Shown piece by piece: positions 21,926-32,302 of a stretch of 64,000 nt of DNA (position 1 is its first letter; each line of letters starts with the position of its first letter). The stretch is taken from positions 126,001-190,000 of the forward strand of contig JBBHKE010001155.1 in the NCBI GenBank assembly GCA_037447655.1, in the 5' to 3' direction. The notes under the pieces are model-generated. The model was not told where the DNA came from, did no database searches, and saw only the letters and a program-made list of their open reading frames with translations. Position numbers and translations under genes: made by a program. Origin of the DNA: Zygnema cylindricum. Lineage: Eukaryota > Streptophyta > Zygnematophyceae > Zygnematales > Zygnemataceae.

Positions 21926-22991
21926 GGTTTTGGGCCATTTCTTCCCTCTCTACCCCCCTCGGCGATTGCCTTTCCCTTGTGGGGTTTTCTCTCGCCACTC
22001 CATCCCTTCATACCTCTTCCCTTTCTACTCTTGGCCGACGTCGTAGATTACGCCGAGGTAATGGAGGGTAGCGACGATGATACGACAACACACTACGCTG
22101 TCGCCTATACGACTGGCTACTTCCCTCCATGTATATTAGCCACACGTGACAAAAAAATGAAGGAGAAGAGGCTGCTACACAAAAGGAAGAGAGAACACAG
22201 GAGTTTGTCTTAAAAATTAAAGGTCGTACATAAAAAGATCGCATGAGGTTTTAACGCATCTTATGGGTTCGATATATACTTGGAGAATGTATTGTTCGCG
22301 ACAGCACAAAGTCGTCGCTAATCAAATGAATTTGATCATTCCAACACTGTGACAACGAAATGAAATTAGGAGATGTCGCGGCTCACTGCTTAGAAGTTTG
22401 CAAGAGTGGCAAAGGCGTGCAAAATACATTTACAGATTGTGTGGTCCGCGTCAAAGGAAAGTCGTCCTGTCTTTAATTTTTTTGGATAATCCAATAGTGT
22501 GACGACAAAACTGAATCAAAAAGTCACGCGGTTTAATGATTCCGTGATTCCAACAATGAGACAAAGACAAAGCCTCGTCGACCATACGAAGGTTGATATT
22601 TATTTTACTAACCAAGGACAAAAATATAAAATATGCTCGCTATTATGCTTTGTCATTTTTATCGTTGTCGCGACGACGAATTGTCGTCGCCAGCTTGATT
22701 TCTTCATCCACGCGTCTGCGCTTCGATTGGCCGCCTGCTAACCATATCAGTATGTTACAACCACAAGCGGCGACACACTGTCGTCGGTATTTCACGAAGG
22801 TGCACGAGGATCCAACATAACAACGTTAAGAAAATTTGGTGGGGGCAAGGAAAAAATATATGTAAATTGAAACGAACACATAAAGGTAGAGGTAAATAAA
22901 ATGTCACATTATAAGCGAATACTATATTGAGACACACAATATAAGCAGCCATAAGAACTCATATAAGGTAAGAATAAAAAGGTAATATTGC

Positions 22992-23425
22992 TTACTTGTA
23001 TTGTATTCGCCCGTAAAGTGTTTGGAAACTTGTTGAAGGTCCTCGTATAAGGCACTCCTTTCCGTTTGCATTACAATCCGCAATCATCGAATTGATGACA
23101 CAAACGCGTGTAGCTTTTGTCAACACTTGTTGGAGCATTGGTCTTACCACCAAGCTGATACCGTGGCCCACACGCGATGAGTGTGGCGATGAGTCCGGAG
23201 GTGAATTTGGGGGTGAGCCGAAATCGGACCCTCCATCTTCCATGAGGGTGTCATCATTTTGTGACCCCATCCCTTCACCTGCCTCTCCCTCCCACTCTTT
23301 CTCGCCCCACTCCATCTCCTCCTCAACCAGATGTGGGAAAAATACAGCGGGAGCTTTGGCTTTCGCCGCAAAAAAAGTGGTAATTGGCCACAAATTTCTT
23401 AAGATAGTGACGGCAACTGGTCAAA
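22992..23425 (-). CDS. Uncharacterised ORF, possible upstream exon
   Basis: An open frame from a stop near 23425 to 22992. An acidic segment is followed by a Pro/Ser-rich stretch (SPPNSPPDSSPHSS) and a better-mixed C-terminal part with several Cys (VCVINSMIADCNANGKECL). No domain is recognised. The frame ends near GTAAGC/AG-like sites, so it might be an exon of the same decayed gene as the ORFs downstream. Confidence 0.3.
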
Positions 23426-25390
23426 GATAAATATGAAGCAACAAATACAAGATGCAACAACAAAGGTAGACGCGAAAGGAGGAAAAAGAGTGGCATTGTT
23501 GGAATTAAAGACGAGTTTATAAAGAAAGGGAAGGGGATCTCTTGTGAAAAAAAGAAGGTAAAAGCTTGGCCAAAATTTGAACACTCAAAATTTTAAATCA
23601 AATGTTTTGTTTGAAAGTCAAATATTTCGATTTTAAAAACGACACGGTGATAGCGGGAAAGTTTTAAAATTTGCGTCAATTTTCAACGTGAGAGTATGCA
23701 CGTGGTCGACAATGGATATTTTTTATGAAAAAGGCGTGGGAAAACATGGCAGCTCATTGAATGTACAGATCTTTCTTGGAAAGGCAGCGGGTAAGATAAG
23801 CGTGTTGTGTTGCACCGTAATAAAGGCCATAATATTTGCGTGGATATAAAATCGGACAAGTGTAACCTTTGGTTGCCAATCACGTGATGTGAATTATTAT
23901 TTGGTTGGTCATTATGTGCTCTTTGGTTCATTTTAGTGTCAACATTTACTCTAATACAGGACAACTTTGACGTTAATACATGTGAGACATCTAAAACACA
24001 GACGAGGTAACACACTTATTACAATTAAGACACATTTTAGCATACTTAACTCTAATAAAACTACCCAAAAGGGACGTTATTAGAATACATGAGATAAAGA
24101 CGAACGGAACTACGGCCATACGTCCAAGTTACGCGTAGAAATGGCGTGGCGTGTTAACCCTTTCCGTAAACATTAAACAACAAAAATTGTAATTAAATTT
24201 TACGTTACGCGGTATAGCATTGACATGTAACCGCCGTAAAATTGTCTCATCGGTACGGATACTCAATTTGATGCCGACGTACAATTTTTAAAATTTTGTA
24301 CGGTTAGATATAATAATGTGTATGATCATACGGAGAATAATCCATTTTTGCTGTCCCCAAATTAGCGTTAACGCCGAAATTAGAATAAACTTTTTTTTTT
24401 CTAATTTTCAAATTCTAAATTAGCATCAATGACGGTAATTTACTTCCACACTATCTAAACTTTGACACTAGTAACGATGCGCGGTGTAGTAATTTGCTGC
24501 ACACACTATAAATTGTGTCATACTTTACTGTATTATACAATATTTACAGTTCCATGCGATTTTAGAACGTTAGTAGACACATAATTTATGGCCAGCTCTC
24601 ACTTTGCAATGTGCTGCATTCGGCCAATAAGATTGGATCAAGTCAACGGTCAACAAAAGCCAAGTCCACCGCCGGCAAAAGACGCTGTACAACACGGTTT
24701 GACGAATATGTGTACGGACAGCTACGCTTTTTTTTTTTTTTAATCTTAGCCCATGGAAAGCAGATACTAATAAGTCAAAAGGAAGGCGTTTCTGTGGAAC
24801 TCAAATTGTCTATTGTGGAAGTGAGTGGTTCAGTGAGAGTTTTGGATACAAAGCGAAAACCTACGCTTGGTGCTTTCTCAGTTTTTTCCCTAGAGGTATC
24901 TCTTTGAGAGTTTTTGAACTTTTCTTCGCTTTGCTAGCGACTGTCTTTTTGGCCACGTGGCATGTTTTCGCAACGTCGGTCGGAGCAGCTCCTGTCGCGG
25001 GATGTAAATGTAATATAACTCAAACCTCTCATTTCTTCTCTCTTTTTTATAAATAATGTGAAATAAGTGTTGTCCACTTCCTTTGTCCGATTTGCAACGC
25101 TAATCATGATGTCACGTACTTCCATGATACCAAAGAGTACAAAGTACAATAATGTTGGATAGTATGTACAATACAAAATTTTCATTATTGCTTGACCTAC
25201 CATATCCGACTTTTTTTTTTTCTGGTGAATCAACCGACGGCGACCGCCCAGCCCCCAAAATTTGGCAACCGAATCCGTTCCAGATCCGGCGCGGGTGGTC
25301 GGTTAACGGTCGGTCATGGCTTCAGTTGACCGTTTACGACCTCTGGTTCACCGTGGAGCTCACGTAAAGACAAAAAGTGACTGTTTGCAA

Positions 25391-25655
25391 CACTTTTATT
25401 TCCATGTGGTTGCCGCAGTTTTGTTAACGTGAATGTTTGCCGGCCGTGTGAATTGCTAATTTTATAATAACGGTCGACGTCGGCAAGCGCGGCACAATTT
25501 TAAGCATGTCCAACCGATTGACTGTCAAATTTGTAAATCAACGGTACTTTATTTGTACCAATATGTACTTCAAACGTACAATTTTTGACAAAGTGACTTA
25601 AGTGATTGTGCGCAACCAAAACAGTCACTGTCATGATCAATTGCCAAAAAAATTT
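25391..25655. repeat. Diverged direct repeat, copy 1
   Basis: Matches 25890-26162 along its length, including acttttattt at the start, ggccgtgt-aattgct, ccaaccgattgac-gtcaaat, tcaacggtacttta and aagtgattgtgcg-aaccaaaac. The copies differ at roughly a fifth of positions by eye. Confidence 0.75.
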
Positions 25656-25889
25656 AGTGTTATTGATTCTAATTTAGTGTGAGAGACGTGGCAAATTATG
25701 GTCCACGTCCTTAAATAGCGTTGCTAATTTATTTTCAAAAATCATGTATACTACTTGCGAAAATAAAATAAAATTTGAAAAGCCAAATTAGTGATTTTGA
25801 CACTAATAACAATTCGCGTGTACCTGCGCGCAGCAAAAATTGTCTCTGCGATTAGCAATTCCCAAACAGAATTTGCTTTATACATAATA

Positions 25890-26162
25890 ACACTTTTATT
25901 TACTTGTCGTTGCCTCTATTTTGTTACGGTAAACCTTGGCGGGCCGTGTAAATTGCTGATTTTGTTATGATGGTCAACGTTTGCAAGCGCGTCAACATTT
26001 GAAGTAGTTGTTTTGAAAGTCAAAGCTGTTCAACCGATTGACCGTCAAATTTTGACTCAACGGTACTTTAATTATACCAATGTGTACTTCAAACATACAA
26101 TCTTTGATAGACTGACGTAAGTGATTGTGCGGAACCAAAACAATCATTGCCCTGATCAATTC
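25890..26162. repeat. Diverged direct repeat, copy 2
   Basis: Partner of 25391-25655, about 235 bp downstream of its end, same orientation, with a few small indels. Nature unknown; possibly two members of a dispersed repeat family. Confidence 0.75.
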
Positions 26163-26851
26163 CCTTATTGAATGGAGAATGGAGAGTTTGGTTAGTTGAA
26201 GAATTTTTGTTTTTTATAGTATTGAGTTCAATGGCGCTTAACTCAATGGCGCTTCTATAGTTATGAATCAGGTTTTCTATAACAAGACAAAACACATCAA
26301 GACATATCAAGATTCAGTATAGTACACCGCCAATCGCTATTAGAGTAAATAACGCTAATTCGGTGCCCTTATTCCAAAAAAAAAAACCCGAAATACAATC
26401 CATAATTCTATTTTTTCCATTATTATAATTCGGTTTTTTTTTCAATTAGCGTTAATAATGGAAGTACACTATGATGGAAATAGTGTGGCGTACGAACAGG
26501 GTATCTCCTACAAAATGGTTATTTTTGAATTACAATGCATATAAAGACACTTAACATTATTGCGCACACATGTGAATGTGAACTGGAAGAAAGAAACGCA
26601 CACTCTTCGACAAAAATCACGATCTCATATGTTCGTCCGTCGACCGTGTGAACAGCGCGACGGCCTACGAATTGTCAAATTTGTACGAGCACACATATTA
26701 CTGTAGATATCAAAAGCGCGGGTATTTATTATTTAGGAAAACCCAAATTACAGTTATGGATTAATTAGTATACATATTTAAAAATAAATAAAAAAAATTC
26801 TCGATTAGTGTTAATAACACTATTTTTTTTTTTACGCTATCTGCTCTTTTA

Positions 26852-26992
26852 CTTTGATAGCGATTGACGGTGTAGTTACTTTGTTAGTGGATTGGTCGGT
26901 GTGAAGGACATCAAATTTCTTCGCGTATCTAATTTGGAGGAAGCCGCGAATATGTTTACAAAAGTGGCGGCGTATGCGGAGACTTAAAATTG
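26852..26992 (+). pseudogene. Copia RNase H tail (element J)
   Basis: The plus strand encodes a stretch ending KDIKFLRVSNLEEAANMFTK, the conserved C-terminal end of copia RNase H; element D has KEIEFSYVSTLEEAADMLTK. A tga interrupts it upstream and it ends at taa (26985-26987). About 140 bp survive. The downstream DNA to 27415 is probably this fragment's own LTR, cut by element C, but I cannot define it. Confidence 0.6.
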
Positions 26993-27415
26993 ATAGTGGA
27001 ATTTGTAAGGATCGATACACAAAAGGATATGAGAAAGACAGAATAAAATGCGAAAGCAAGAGACAGCAAGAAGAAGACACTCAAGCAAAAGACAAATATA
27101 TTTCACCGAAAGTTTTCCCCTTACAAAAAGAGGACATCTCCTCCAAACGACTAAGTCCTAAATACTCCAGACACTCCTACAAGACAAAGTACTACTCAAG
27201 GGACGTCGTACAAAAGTACGCGGTGCGAACGAATAAAACCAGAGTACCATCGAAACGACAAACCGTACGCGGTACTATACAAAAATATAAGTCCACCGTA
27301 CAAATAGACGTACCACACAAAAATACCCGACTACTGTACATATCTGAAGTACTACCCACGCAAAAACAAGCCAAACTATTTAAGGCTAAACTAATCACGC
27401 CACGCCAAACAAAAC

Positions 27416-28520
27416 TGTTGAAATTTATGTCTTTTCTAGGTCTGTATTGGAAAAATAAATAGAGTGTTGAAAAGAGGTGACTAATAGTTCACTTCTATAT
27501 TTTAATTAGAATGTAAAGAGAGAGAAAGAGAGGACCAAAGGCACGCCATGGTTGCCGCATCATTTAGAAGGAGGCAGAATGAATTATAAAGTATTTTACT
27601 AGTTTTAGCAAAATATTGCCGCTGGCCGGATTTGAACCTTAGTCTACAAGCTAGTAAATAAACTAACGTCTTATCCATTAAGTCACTATCGAAACGATAC
27701 ACATGATATGTTTCATGCATATATATTTATTGATCCATAGGACTAATTCGCAGCAGACTAACGAAAACGCATAATAATTATTTGATGCATGGAAGCGAAT
27801 CGAAGCCGTAAATATACAACTAATCGGACGACCACCACAGCCACCATTACAGCCGCCAACTGCAATAAGCTTTCGACTGCCATTGGGGATAGCGTCACGC
27901 GGTGCCACGTGGCGCCACATTATTTGACTCTGGAGAAGATGGGAGAAGGATCCATGGCTCCCGTTTTGGCACATGTCACCTTGTAGACCATGTCGTACAA
28001 TGGCCATACAATTAGTACATCGCCCATCGTACCTTCTTGTACTATATAGTGTTCCTATTGGACTAGGGTTTAGTAGTAGGTAGTCATGAGTAGGCAGGCT
28101 AAGACTTAGTGATATTTAGGTACCTCTCTCTAAGAGAGCTTGTAACTATAAAGGTCATCTTTGACCAGCCATAACTTACTGCTCGAGTGAGCAAATTCAG
28201 TGATTCTTTTTGATGCGGACTCAGGGGAGTCCAAGATACACAAGGGTGTAGTCAGTCAAAATCTTTGCTTGCCAGGGTGGCACTTATTCAGTGGGAAAGT
28301 CAAAGTGGGGAATATTGTCCAAAACACATATTCAAGCTTTGCATTCTGTGGTGGAACAGAGCACACAGAAGGTCTTCTCTTCACAAGGGTTAAGGTGTAT
28401 TGGGGTTCTGATTGTCAAGGGATCATTCATTTGGGTTTACATCAACTTGGGGTCGGCACTATCTAGATTAGCTTCTTTTGGATCTGCGATTCTGTGGGCA
28501 ATGGAGCCCATAGAATTTCA
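27416..28520 (+). repeat. Element C 5' LTR
   Basis: 1105 bp, TG...CA. Homology with the 3' LTR ends exactly at CA (28519-28520), after which this copy has the primer-binding site. The gag ATG is at 28501, inside the LTR. Confidence 0.92.
27612..27690 (-). promoter_or_regulatory. Antisense tRNA-like block with A/B boxes in LTR
   Basis: Read on the minus strand it has a D-arm-like phrase ACTTAATGGATAAGACG, as in tRNA-Arg type genes, and further on a perfect B-box GGTTCAAATCC (27638-27628). The spacing is that of a tRNA gene, but the acceptor stem does not pair convincingly, so it is a relic or internal Pol III promoter rather than a functional tRNA. The 3' LTR has the same block at 31697-31775. 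Confidence 0.6.
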
Positions 28521-29242
28521 GGTTATGGGCCCACCATCTAGGGTGCCTATGTTCGATGGAACAGACTTCACTTATTGGGAGTTTATTATGGAGGGATTGC
28601 TTTTCGAGAAGCACTTATGGGGAATTGTTTCGGGACAAGTGAGATGTCCGCCACCTGGCTTTGGAGGAGGTTACTATGGAGAATCATCTGAGGCTGCTCA
28701 GAATATCAACCGGAGTTCAGATGAATCAAAAGGTGAAGGGAAAAACCTTTCCGTGGATAGGGAAATAGTGGAGAAGGATAAAGGGACACTTATGGTGAGG
28801 GGAGCTATGCTCTCCGCCACATCTTCACTTAGAGGGGTTATAAGTAAAACTGAAGTAAATGATAGTAAAATTTGGGAGTATAAAAACACTATAGCTAAAC
28901 ATCTTATACTTAGATATGTGTCTAAGTCCATAGCTATCACTCTTTTAAGTCTTACCAAGTCTTCGGAAATATGGGAAACACTAAGGCAGATTTATAAGAG
29001 TGAGACTATTCAGAGGCAGCAGTTAGTAAAACAAGAAATAGAGGCGTATGTTCATGAAGGCGATAACATGAAAGAGTTTTGCAATGATATTGCTGCGTTA
29101 TATGTTGAGCTTGCTAGTGCGTAATATGTAGAATCTGAGGAGAGAAAGATTAATACACTACTCCTGAAACTTTCAGATGAGTACGAAAACATCATTAATC
29201 GTATGCAGGCAATGGGTGGCTCCTCATGGACTTCGAGCTTTA
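28501..29242 (+). pseudogene. Element C gag, 5' part
   Basis: The frame starts with ATG at 28501, 20 nt before the LTR end, and crosses the LTR boundary and the primer-binding site without a stop: MEPIEFQ from the LTR, VMGPPSRVP from primer site and following bases. It continues with FDGTDFTYWEF and a UBN2-type copia gag body (WGIVSGQV, SEIWETLRQIYKSET, EFCNDIAALY). One taa at 29122 interrupts it. The frame stops at the TSD of a solo LTR and resumes at 30287. Confidence 0.85.
28521..28536 (+). promoter_or_regulatory. Primer-binding site, half initiator tRNA-Met type
   Basis: GGTTATGGGCCCACCA lies directly after the LTR's CA. It is the reverse complement of TGGTGGGCCCATAACC, the anticodon stem-loop of plant initiator tRNA-Met. 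Drosophila copia and Volvox Osser use such an internally cleaved tRNA-iMet primer. The ATG in it is also an in-frame gag codon. Confidence 0.8.
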
Positions 29243-30281
29243 TGAAACTCTGAGACCTCCATAAGTCCTCAGAGTAGACAGCTTCCAAGAAGCCTCTAGG
29301 ATAATCCTGACCCCTTTGTGTTTCAGCAAGAATAACTGCCTCCCTGGCAGACAAAAACCCTGACCACATGCACCCCTGTGAAGGCAAGACTCCCCTGAGT
29401 CGATAGCAAAAAGAATCTATGAATTTGCTCCCCTGAGCAGTAAGTTATGGAGGGTCAAAGTTGACCTTTTGTACAGAAGCTCTCTGGGAGAGGGGGTCCT
29501 ATCTTCTAATTTTTCTAAGTCCTATCTCTCTCACAGACTCTATCTACTGGTGTACGGAACCAATCAGAATTGAGTTCCGTACGCAAAAGTACAGCTGCCG
29601 GTGTACTTTATGTACGGACATTGTACGACATGGCCAAAATGTCGACACATGTCAAATCCGGATTCGGTGCCGTAATCTCCGGAGATTCCACAATCCAACG
29701 GAATTTCGCCACGCGTCATCCGATGTGGCGATGGCCACAAACCGCCGAAATCTTCCTCCGCGATCTCGGCGCTAATCCCGGCCGTCCGATTAAATTCGGA
29801 TTTAATCTTAGCCGTAATAAATACATGCGCGGTATTTGTTTCACTTACGAAACAAATGCGCGGTATTGATTTTAGTCCGTACCGTATATATTACCGGATC
29901 TATGTATCCCGTAATCTGTTTATAGTTAAATGAATTATCATACGTATACATGTTTAAATAATTATCAAACTATATACTACATAACACTAATCCTAGACCT
30001 AACGGCTAGGGCTACCGGCTATTTCCTGTCTGCTGGCCGGTAGGTACAAGGATCAAATCCTGCCGCCGGCACATACCTTTTAAATAAATAAATAAATCCT
30101 AATTATAAAATTCCCGTAAACCTCAGGATAGCCAAGGTAGCCATGGCTCTAGCTTCCTCTCCAATTTCTCAGTGACTGCGACAGGTTTGAGAGTTGGAGA
30201 GAGAAGTTAGAGATAGACTTCCTTGACTTCTATATTTCTTTTCAGACCTAGAAAATACTAATAAAACCATTAGTTTCTACA
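29243..30281 (-). mobile_element. Solo LTR of family B in element C's gag
   Basis: 1039 bp, TG...CA, bordered on both sides by CTTTA (29238-29242 and 30282-30286). Removing it with one CTTTA rejoins the gag frame. On its minus strand it matches the family B LTRs throughout and carries the antisense B-box ggatcaaatcc at 30050-30060, 226 bp from its 5' end. Confidence 0.92.
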
Positions 30282-30286
30282 CTTTA

Positions 30287-30780
30287 TCGTGTGGATAATT
30301 CTTGTGTGGGAAAGCACTTTGGAGCTTCGTAGGGGAAGTGACAGGGTGAATACATTTACATCTGGTGGTGATTGGCGAAAGCGTAATGAGAGGAACGGCG
30401 ATAACGAGCGGAAGCGTGATGAGAGGAAGAAAGACAAAGGTAAACCTTATCGGAACTTTGGTGGAAAGAGAGGGAGAGGAAAAGAAAGGGGAGCTTTGAA
30501 AAAAGGTGTTTGCTTCTTTTGTAGGGAACTAGGTCATTATATGGAGGAATGCTCTTGTTTGGAAGAACTTAGAAGTTGGAATGTGGATGAGGAGGAAGAA
30601 AGGGAAGAGCAGAAAGAGGATAAAGAAATCTTAGAGCTTCTCCACATTGGTAGAATGGAGAAGAGAGAAAAGTACACAGAAATTCCATGAAAGCAACAGT
30701 GTGCTTTTGGAGGTATAAGGGAAGTAAAGGGAAGGGAGGTACTTAAAGGAGTTAGACAGGATGTGGATGTCAAGGAGTAT
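30287..30780 (+). pseudogene. Element C gag, 3' part with zinc knuckle
   Basis: After the solo LTR the gag frame continues through a very basic Arg/Lys/Gly stretch to an intact CX2CX4HX4C zinc knuckle (CFFCRELGHYMEEC, 30511-30552), followed by an acidic Glu-rich region and a tga near 30688. The next residues (CAFGGIREV) match the segment that precedes the protease in element E, but the protease itself is absent: the sequence jumps to unrelated low-complexity frame. This marks the 5' edge of the large pol deletion. Confidence 0.85.
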
Positions 30781-30968
30781 AGAAAGTTAGATAATTGAAA
30801 AAGGGAAAACTAAAAATAAGAGGATAATTTAATAGATATTTTGGAAATAGAAAACTGGTCGAAAAGGGAGACTTCAACGACTTTCGAGGAAAGGGGAGAA
30901 GTAAATATAGAGGGAGTTTTAAAAGATAGGGGAGAAGAGGAATATTTAATGAGGGAGGAGAATATTTA

Positions 30969-31490
30969 TTGGGAATAAAAATAGATAGTGATAGTGGAAA
31001 GAATTTCATGGGAGAGAGTGAGGAAAGCTCAGAAAATGGGGTGAATATCATGGATAAAAATATGAGTACGAAAGACGTAGATCTTATGAGGAACTTAGTG
31101 GGGACACTTGTTTTTTGGGAAAGATTGGGGAGTAATGGGTTTGACATCACTAATGGGAGTGATGGCATTTATAAATGTGTGCTTGTAAGAGGGTTAGCAT
31201 CTGGGTGTGTGTTGCAGATTGGAGATGGGGCTGGCTGTTTGAATTGCAAGAGGGAAATTGGATTTAGTGTGGATGGAAAAGAAATGAGGTGGATAAAGTA
31301 TTTTCTCGGATTTATGAAAAATGGCATGCAAAATAAAATTTGTGATGTAATTATTATTTCGGTTCATCTAATACACTTCTTTAAATACAAGGGTATTCAC
31401 TTAGAGTTTTATGAGGAGGAGAAAGAAGAAAAAGTAAAAGAAGAAAAAAAAAGTTTGTGTTTAGTGGGAGTTGAAAAGAAAGTAGACTAG
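30969..31490 (+). pseudogene. Vestigial RNase H-derived ORF of element C
   Basis: A 173-residue open frame ends 13 bp before the 3' LTR. Its second half aligns by eye with the copia RNase H of elements A and E: SGCVLQIGDGAGC for SGYVLQIGxGxCC, EMRWIKYFLGFMKNG for ELMWVKSLLQELGYMKKG, HFFKYKGIHLEFY for HHFKAKHMDIRLSF. The catalytic SDAS, ESEYM and CDNQ motifs are lost and segments are missing, yet the frame is open throughout. The start is uncertain. It may be a tolerated relic in an element mobilised in trans. Confidence 0.6.
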
Positions 31491-31503
31491 AAAATAAGGG
31501 GAG

Positions 31504-32302
31504 TGTTGAAATTTATGTATTTTTTAGGTCTGTATTGGAAAAATAAATAGAGTGTTGAAAAGAGGTGACTAATAGTTCACTTCTATATTTTAGTTAGAAT
31601 GTAAAGAGAGAGAAAGAGAGGACCAAAGGCACGCCATGGTTGCCGCATCATTTAGAAGGAGGCAGAATGAATTAGAAAGTACTTTACTAGTTTTAGCAAA
31701 ATATTGCCGCTGGCCGGATTTGAACCTTGGTCTACAGGCTAGTACATAGACTAACGTTTTATCCATTAAGTCACTATCCAAAATGGCCGTACAATAAGTA
31801 CATCGCCCATCGTACCTTCTTGTACTATATAGTGTTCTTATTGGACTAGGGTTTAGTAGTAGGTAGTCATGAGTAGGCAAGCTAAGACTTAGTGATATTT
31901 AGGCACCTCTCTCTAAGAGAGCTTGTAACTATAAAGGTCATCTTTGACCAGCCATAACTTACAGCTCGAGTGAGCAAATTCAGTGATTCTTTTTGATGCG
32001 GACTCAGGGGAGTCCAAGATACACAAGGGTGTAGTCAGTCAAAATCTTTGCATGCCAGGGTGGCACTTATTCAGTGGGAAATTCAAAGTGGGGAATATTG
32101 TCCAAAACACATATTCAAGCTTTGCATTCTGTGGTGGAACAGAGCACACAGAAGGTCTTCTCTTCACAGGGGTAAAGCTGTATTGGGGTTATGATTTTCA
32201 AGGGATCCTTCATTTGGGTTTACATCAACTTGGGTCGGCACTATCTAGATTAGCTTCTTTTGGATCTGCGATTCAGTGGGCAATGGAGCCCATAGAATTT
32301 CA
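31504..32302 (+). repeat. Element C 3' LTR, internally deleted
   Basis: 799 bp. It follows the polypurine tract gactagaaaataaggggag. Compared with the 5' LTR it jumps from tccattaagtcactatc to caaaatggcc, losing the part equivalent to about 27691-28000. Confidence 0.9.

Larger units (their letters stand above)
23431..26850. other. AT-rich stretch with no recognisable gene
   Basis: No coding frame is supported. It carries the inverted 29-nt match to 3297-3325 (at 24462-24490), several attagcgtta/ttagtgttaa phrases and a pair of diverged direct repeats (25391-25655 and 25890-26162). These are compatible with layers of old DNA transposons. Confidence 0.5.
27416..32302 (+). mobile_element. Copia element C, non-autonomous deletion derivative
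   Basis: LTRs 27416-28520 and 31504-32302 begin TGTTGAAATTTATG and end ATAGAATTTCA. Between them are a primer-binding site, gag (split by a solo B LTR) with an intact zinc knuckle, then no protease, integrase or reverse transcriptase, only a short frame of RNase H ancestry before a polypurine tract. The 3' LTR lacks about 310 bp present in the 5' LTR. No convincing target duplication (AAAAC versus CACAC). Confidence 0.88.

Noticed and set aside
26974-27462. 162-residue Lys-rich ORF as a host gene
   Set aside because: It overlaps the RNase H tail of element J, runs through probable LTR sequence and continues into element C's 5' LTR; composition is A-rich and no domain is seen.
27612-27690. 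Functional tRNA gene
   Set aside because: A and B boxes are present but the acceptor stem does not pair well, and the block recurs within LTRs in varied decay states.
28291-28500. Gag start far upstream inside element C's LTR
   Set aside because: The upstream frame starts with GTG only and is not conserved in the other families, whereas the ATG at 28501 has a counterpart in B1, B2 and E.
30969-31490. 173-residue frame as a novel accessory gene of element C
   Set aside because: Ordered similarity to copia RNase H (LVGTLVF, SGCVLQIG, EMRWIKYFLG, HFFKYKGIHLEF) shows it is a degraded RNase H remnant.
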